From Musa acuminata AAA Group (Eukaryota > Streptophyta > Magnoliopsida > Zingiberales > Musaceae), in the NCBI RefSeq assembly GCF_036884655.1, contig NC_088357.1, positions 11,811,501-11,875,500 of the forward strand: 64,000 nucleotides of DNA, in the 5' to 3' direction. The notes beneath the pieces are model-generated. The model searched no databases, was not told the origin of the DNA, and saw only the letters and a list, made by a program, of their open reading frames with translations. Of the stretch, positions 59,201 through 64,000 are shown piece by piece. The stretch's first letter is position 1. Each line of letters opens with the position of its first letter. The translations under genes were made by a program, and so were the position numbers.

Positions 59201-61301
59201 AGAAATAGATGCTAAACAAACAAGAGAGGAAACACCTTCAAGCACAAATTCCACAATATCCTAACCAAAGTAAAATTGCAGCTGACAGAAAAACTAAGAA
59301 ACAATGGACCAAGAAATCTCCACCAACAATGGTTTGGAATGGAAGAAAAGTTATAATGAAAAAGGGCCAGCTACCTTATCTTAGAACCTTTAGAATTTGA
59401 CCTTTTTCGGCTTCTCTGAGAGACAAGAAGCCCCTAAGAAGAAAATAGATCTGTTCTCTCTACTTTTTCTTCATAACTAAAGGCTTAAATAAGATATGTA
59501 ACTGACTACATGGACTACCAACTACTGCCCATCGGTAAGAAAAAAGAATTTATTGCATTCCCAAAATGTCTACATAAGGATATGCAAACACCAAGTACAT
59601 GATGATGGTCATAAATACTCAGGCCTCAACAGAAACTGAATAGCATGTCAAGAACTAGCAAGTGAAACACTAAGATTTGACATTTCCTAACCTTTTGTTG
59701 TTTCAGTTTGGAAAAAGATTATATATGGTAGCTTAGTTTGGTTGTTTACTTTTATAGATTTACGTTTGAATTGTAAAGGTTATCTTTATCCATGTAATTT
59801 ATTTGGTTTTGTATGTGTGGTATTTCCCATAGTCATTGTTGTGCTGCTTCTTGCTGCAGAGTGGACTGGTCCATTGAACCTAAATCATGTTGCCGACACC
59901 ATACAAAAGCAACGAAGCTCTTCCATGAATGAATTTGAAATCTTTTACGATAGCAGCTCTAATACATGGCATGTAGATGGGGCTGGATTACAACGTTTTG
60001 TTCAAATGACAAATTGGCAGTATGCATTCTACTCTCTTTGTGACCATTCTGACCTTATCATTGGGTGTTAGCCAATTCTTGTGTTCTTATTGCTGTGAAG
60101 TATTCAACTTCGTGTGTGTGCGTGTGTGTGTGCATGCACGCATGCACACACACACGTTTCTTATGCAGCACCTTATTGATAAAATTGTTAACCATAACAC
60201 TTACATTATGGAAATGATATGAAAATGGTTTTTTTGTATCGTATTTGCATAAATTGCACTATCAGAAGGTACATTATGATGGATCATTTTTGCACTATAT
60301 CTGTAAGAAAAATTCTGGAATTTAAGTGGTTACATGTCACTTTTACATACGTTTATAACTTAAGCTAAGCAAATTCACTAATGGAAAAATGAAACTATAG
60401 TACCTAAGAAGGTACATTAGCAAGCTAATGTAAAACTAAAAAGAAACAATAACTTCATTTGGGGAAAAGGTTGGATGAAGTTCGATTTGAAGTAGGTTAT
60501 GTCAGACTAAAAATTCTTTAATAGTGCTGAATATAATCAAATATTTTAATTTTTAGAACTCTACGAAACCGTCATTTTTCTTTTTTTCATAGTCATTATA
60601 GACAATTGAGAGTGACCCATGGTGCATTAGTGAGTTTTGTAGGTTGGGCCATATGTATTTGTCCCTCCACAAACTTTGCAGTGGTGGAAACCTCGTGCAA
60701 TGAGGTTTCTTTTTCATTAAAGAACTTTTTTCTCACTGGTTGTTATCTTGCATGATAACCTGCTAAAAACTATCACATCTAATCTGGGGAGTACAAAATG
60801 TAACAAAATTAATTTGATCAAATTTGGTTAATAATGTTTTTCAGAGGGGGGTGAGGTGTGGTTCTATGTATCCCGTACTAAGAGGATTTATTTATTTTTG
60901 TTGAAATTATCTGATAACATACGACATAACCTTAAATGTGGATCAGGTATTTGGAGTCTTTGAGAAGATTTCAGCATGTTTTGGAGGCATGTGGCGTGAA
61001 CAAATCTCTAATTAAACGTGGAATTAAAGAAGGGGACACAGTCATCATATCAGAGGTACAATTTGCAATCCTCTTATTGGTTAAAGTTTTTGCTTAATGA
61101 TTACAAGCTCAGCAGGTAGCGGGTTCTCAAAATTGAAATTGTTTTTTTTTTCTTTTAATTTGATTTGATTAACTCTGTTTTTGAAATTTTGTGGCAATTC
61201 ACAAGATGGAAATGGTGTGGCATGATGAAATTGAAAAAAATGATTCATCGAGCGTGAGAAAACGAGCAATTGGTTCTGTAAAATGGCCGCAATTGTATTA
61301 G
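53250..61301 (+). CDS. OBGC: Chloroplast Obg-type GTPase (ObgC/CPSAR1), complete
   Basis: Six exons: 53250-54460, 56514-56787, 58269-58560, 59860-60019, 60947-61055, 61206-61301; 713 residues. The N-terminus (about 60 residues rich in Ala, Arg, Ser, Pro) looks like a plastid transit peptide. A plant-specific acidic segment follows (about 70-250). The glycine-rich Obg fold starts near 251 ([20 protein letters not shown]...). The G domain has G1 GAPNAGKS (420-427), G3 DLPG (467-470), G4 NKMD (534-537) and G5 SSA (562-564). A C-terminal OCT-like domain lies at about 615-690. Plant ObgC binds and hydrolyses GTP, is needed for plastid 50S ribosome assembly and early chloroplast development, and is usually essential. 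The acidic segment carries a repeated module ([12 protein letters not shown]...SGEIRLRE and [12 protein letters not shown]...SGEFRVEQ). Exon phases agree throughout. Confidence 0.94.
55067..55273. repeat. GC-rich self-complementary element in intron 1 of the Obg gene
   Basis: About 207 bases, clearly more GC-rich than the surrounding intron, built of CCGGTAC/GGTACGG/ACCGGTCCGA motifs on both strands. The left end (ACTGTACCGTCCGG) and the reverse complement of the right end (AATACCGTACCTTACCGG) are roughly similar. This suggests a MITE-like or other small dispersed repeat. No coding capacity. Confidence 0.6.
58688..59100. repeat. About 225-bp tandem duplication in intron 3 of the Obg gene
   Basis: ATCCTAAACTAATTTGGT...CTTGAAAATAAACTATCC...TGATAACTGAGATTTT...CTTGTGGTGAT occurs in the same order from 58,688 and from 58,916, with a moderate number of substitutions. 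Confidence 0.85.
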
Positions 61302-63531
61302 AAGAATTGTCAAGAAACTCTCTGGTACGAGGAAAGATTTACCTTTTAATTTAACCATAATTCTTCTGTAGCCTAAATGTAAGGTCTATGCAAATTGCTT
61401 CTCAGCCCATATACACGGAGGATAAGTTGTGTGTACTCAGATGTTAACCCCAAACAATTTAACGTGTTAACACGAGCTTGGAAATATTCTCAAGGTAAGC
61501 TTTCTATTTCTGAACCGGTCATGGTTTACAGTATAAGTAGGGAGTTTGAATCAATTCAGCTGAGTTGCATTTGCTACTTGCATATCAGCGGGCTGTATCA
61601 AATGCAATTTGCTCGCTTGAAAATGAAGATCCAGCAGCGGACACTTTGACCGAGCCATCTGATTATCTCACCGACAGCGACAGTTGGATCATGCTGCCTG
61701 TGGTGCAGGTTGGGTCAGGTTCTTTGGGCGAACATGTGCTGGTTACACGTAGCGACCACCTCATGTTTGTTGTTCGAATGATGTTTGTACTAATGGTCAC
61801 AATGCTCATGATGTATGCAACATTTGCCCCAATCTAATCTCATTTGCCAATGACCAAGGCTGTTAACTCTCTGTTAGCGTCATTCTTACACAGTCTATTG
61901 TGATTTCGGGATACGGTGGGTGGATTAGTGCAGGATGGAAGACATCAATATTTATACTCATGCACATATGTACCAAGCATTTGGATTGGTATGCTTTTGC
62001 ATCCATTAGGGAAATGTTGTGGTAATGATTTGTACTCGTGGCTTCTATTGGATTTCTTATAATTTGGATGCATCAATACAGATGAATTGATTGGATAATC
62101 AATCAACGTTTCCATTTAGACTAATTCTATAAGCGAAAAATTTGGTTTTTGGACAGGAGGAATATTCTCGATTGCTTCCAGGATAGAATTTTATTGAATA
62201 CATTCGGAAACATTACAAAGGGTTTTATCTTTCTTTCATTTCATGAATTACTACAAAAAGGGTAAGACATTGAAAGATGCATTCATTGGTGTTTTATGCA
62301 ATAACAACAGGAGGAGTTGTAATGCATTACAGTCGCTTCCAAATCAATCAATCAACCAAAAGACACACAAGTCATAAAATATGCGTAGATAATTGTACAA
62401 GACATATCTACCTACAATCTACAAGCATTTAGAACGGCTACAAGTGGACTGACTACTCACCGTGAAGCCAAAAAAAGACGACAAGTACGCCGCCAAGTAC
62501 GGACAATCGAATGTCACCTTCAACCTGCCGTCTTAAGCTTTTCTCTTTGCATTGTAAGTTTTGTAATCGACCCATCTCATCCTCTTCCCCCTATTGCTCC
62601 TATTAACTACAAATGAGATCAAAAAGGCGTGTCCAATCTCCTATCCCCTTGTCGTTCTTGGCATGCCCACCGCAAAGCCCTTTTCCCCACGCATAAGCCA
62701 AACCCATCTACAAGAAGCCCAACCCCTGCATGCGATACATGCCTAACGCACTTCCCCCTTCCTTCTCCTGGTAGCAACTTGACACGGCATCAACCTTTCC
62801 CCCCTTTTTTGCGCGATGCATGCTCATAAAGACTGACTAGCCATGGTGGCATCAAAGATGTGGTGTTTGCATGCCAGCTCTCCTCTACCACGACCACGGC
62901 TCTCTATAGTGCGCTATCCGCAGGTGTCGTCTCCAGGTTTTCATCGGGTGCTTGATTCGATCACGAATGAAGAAGATGTGACTTTGGGGATCGTGCGTGC
63001 CATTGGTGATGAGAGAGCTCCATTAATGGCTTAAGATACTCGAGTCGGTGCATCTCCTCTGAGCTTCCCTTCGATTTGATGGAGGAATGACGTTTCCCTA
63101 ATAATGCATGAATGAGGATCGCTGGCTGTGTGGATACATGCCGAACGCCACGCCACAAGTTCACGTAAAATCTATCCACACATATATATATATAGATTTG
63201 TTTATGCCTCTCATAGATTTCTCTGAATTTTCTGATGAGAAATATACTCTCATTCTTCTTCCTCTTTTCTCGCTCGTATTCGTGTCCAACTTTGTTCTGG
63301 TTACCTTAATTCATGTAATCTTTTATGACTATGATCTGACTCCATGCCCTATCATATTGCTATTGCTTGTTTGCTTACCACCATAGAGCCAAGTTTCTCT
63401 TTACTACAAATATGGAACTTCTCTCGATATCTACTCCATTAACGAAGACCAAATTTCTTGTCTTGCAGTTCGGTTAAAAGTGACCAACAACAATTAAGTC
63501 ATAATGTCTCAATAGAGAAAATTGATGTAAT

Positions 63532-63583
<52 letters not shown>

Positions 63584-63841
63584 CAGCATTACTGTCCCTG
63601 TGATTGCATGACACGGATCTCTTAAACTCCTTTCTGCCATTGGTTAGGAACTCGAAGAGTGCATGCGATTATTCTTGGCATTATGTGGATGAATCAACAC
63701 ACCTGAACTCGTCATGTGACCAATAATGTTCAAGATTTATGCCGAGTATGTGGAAGTTGATGAGGACAGTCTCAACAATTTAATGCCTAGATTGCTTGCT
63801 TCACCACCATTTTGGTTGCCTCGGAGCACTTTTTCGCAGCT
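61302..63841. other. 3' UTR of the Obg gene and unassigned intergenic DNA
   Basis: 61,302 to about 61,900 is probably Obg 3' UTR and flank. An open frame at 61,565-61,837 looks compositionally coding (SLENEDPAADTLTEPSDYL) but matches nothing I recognise. 62,440-63,070 is more GC-rich and has unrecognised short frames. No gene is supported. Confidence 0.45.
63537..63581. repeat. (TA)n microsatellite
   Basis: About 22 AT units. Confidence 0.95.
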
Positions 63842-63848
63842 TATATAA
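63842..63848 (+). promoter_or_regulatory. Candidate TATA box near the right edge
   Basis: TATATAA within GCTTATATAAGG. It would direct transcription toward the right edge and a possible coding start at 63,964. Confidence 0.4.
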
Positions 63849-63963
63849 GGATGCGATGAAGATGGTGAGCTGCACAACCAGCCCAGCCTCCATTGCCACA
63901 CCCAACTCTGTAGCTTCCTTGCTTGCTCTGTTCTAACCTCAGGAGCAAGAGAAGGGTTCGAAA

Positions 63964-64000
63964 ATGCTGGTCATCACCATCGAGAACCCTTTGGCTACGG
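63964..64000 (+). CDS. Possible start of a gene running off the right edge
   Basis: An open frame begins ATGCTGGTCATCACC (MLVITIENPLAT...) 122 bases after a good TATA box, with an A at -3 and a CT-rich leader. Only 12 codons are inside the window, so the product cannot be named. A 26-codon frame at 63,856 starts too close to the TATA box to lie in the transcript. This could be chance. Confidence 0.25.
   Translation, partial: MLVITIENPLAT

Overview
This window is nuclear DNA from a flowering plant. It holds intron-rich genes with GT-AG junctions that encode plant protein families (YUCCA monooxygenase, RLCK-VII kinase, ER-type xylose isomerase, chloroplast Obg GTPase, Bruno-like RRM protein, autoinhibited Ca2+-ATPase, F-box). 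These genes sit in AT-rich intergenic DNA with long (TA)n tracts and decayed transposons. GC-rich first exons and the overall style suggest a monocot, perhaps of the banana family. That assignment is inference, because no species marker was searched.

Layout: (1) 1-1.35 kb: exon 1 of a plasma-membrane-type Ca2+-ATPase (minus strand) that runs off the left edge. (2) 1.4-8.7 kb: repeat-rich DNA with a decayed Mutator-like transposase that is interrupted by a 1,378-bp solo LTR flanked by a perfect 5-bp target duplication. (3) 12.0-19.4 kb: a complete nine-exon, three-RRM Bruno/CELF-type protein (minus), with four CACGTG G-boxes 0.36-0.63 kb upstream of its start. (4) 20.2-23.1 kb: AT-rich DNA with a 24-bp minisatellite. 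(5) 23.1-24.6 kb: a complete four-exon YUCCA10/11-type flavin monooxygenase (minus). (6) 24.7-29.8 kb: intergenic DNA with a decayed L1-type LINE reverse transcriptase (minus). (7) 29.8-33.8 kb: a four-exon small F-box protein (minus). (8) 36.4-41.9 kb: a complete five-exon PBL27-like receptor-like cytoplasmic kinase (minus). (9) 44.4-49.7 kb: a complete 20-exon secretory-pathway xylose isomerase (minus). (10) 53.25-61.3 kb: a complete six-exon chloroplast Obg GTPase, the only clear plus-strand gene. (11) 61.3-64 kb: mostly unassigned, with a possible gene start at the right edge.

The genes do not form a pathway or cluster. They are independent housekeeping or signalling genes: Ca2+ export, RNA regulation, auxin synthesis, ubiquitination, immune signalling, pentose metabolism and plastid ribosome assembly. 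Exon models were assembled by hand from splice signals, phase agreement and known family sequence. In every complete model the exon lengths sum to a whole number of codons. I found no evidence for a wholly new system. The best items for a second look are the nested solo LTR/MULE structure, the G-box cluster, the 11-bp and 24-bp tandem arrays, and a GC-rich self-complementary element in the Obg gene intron.
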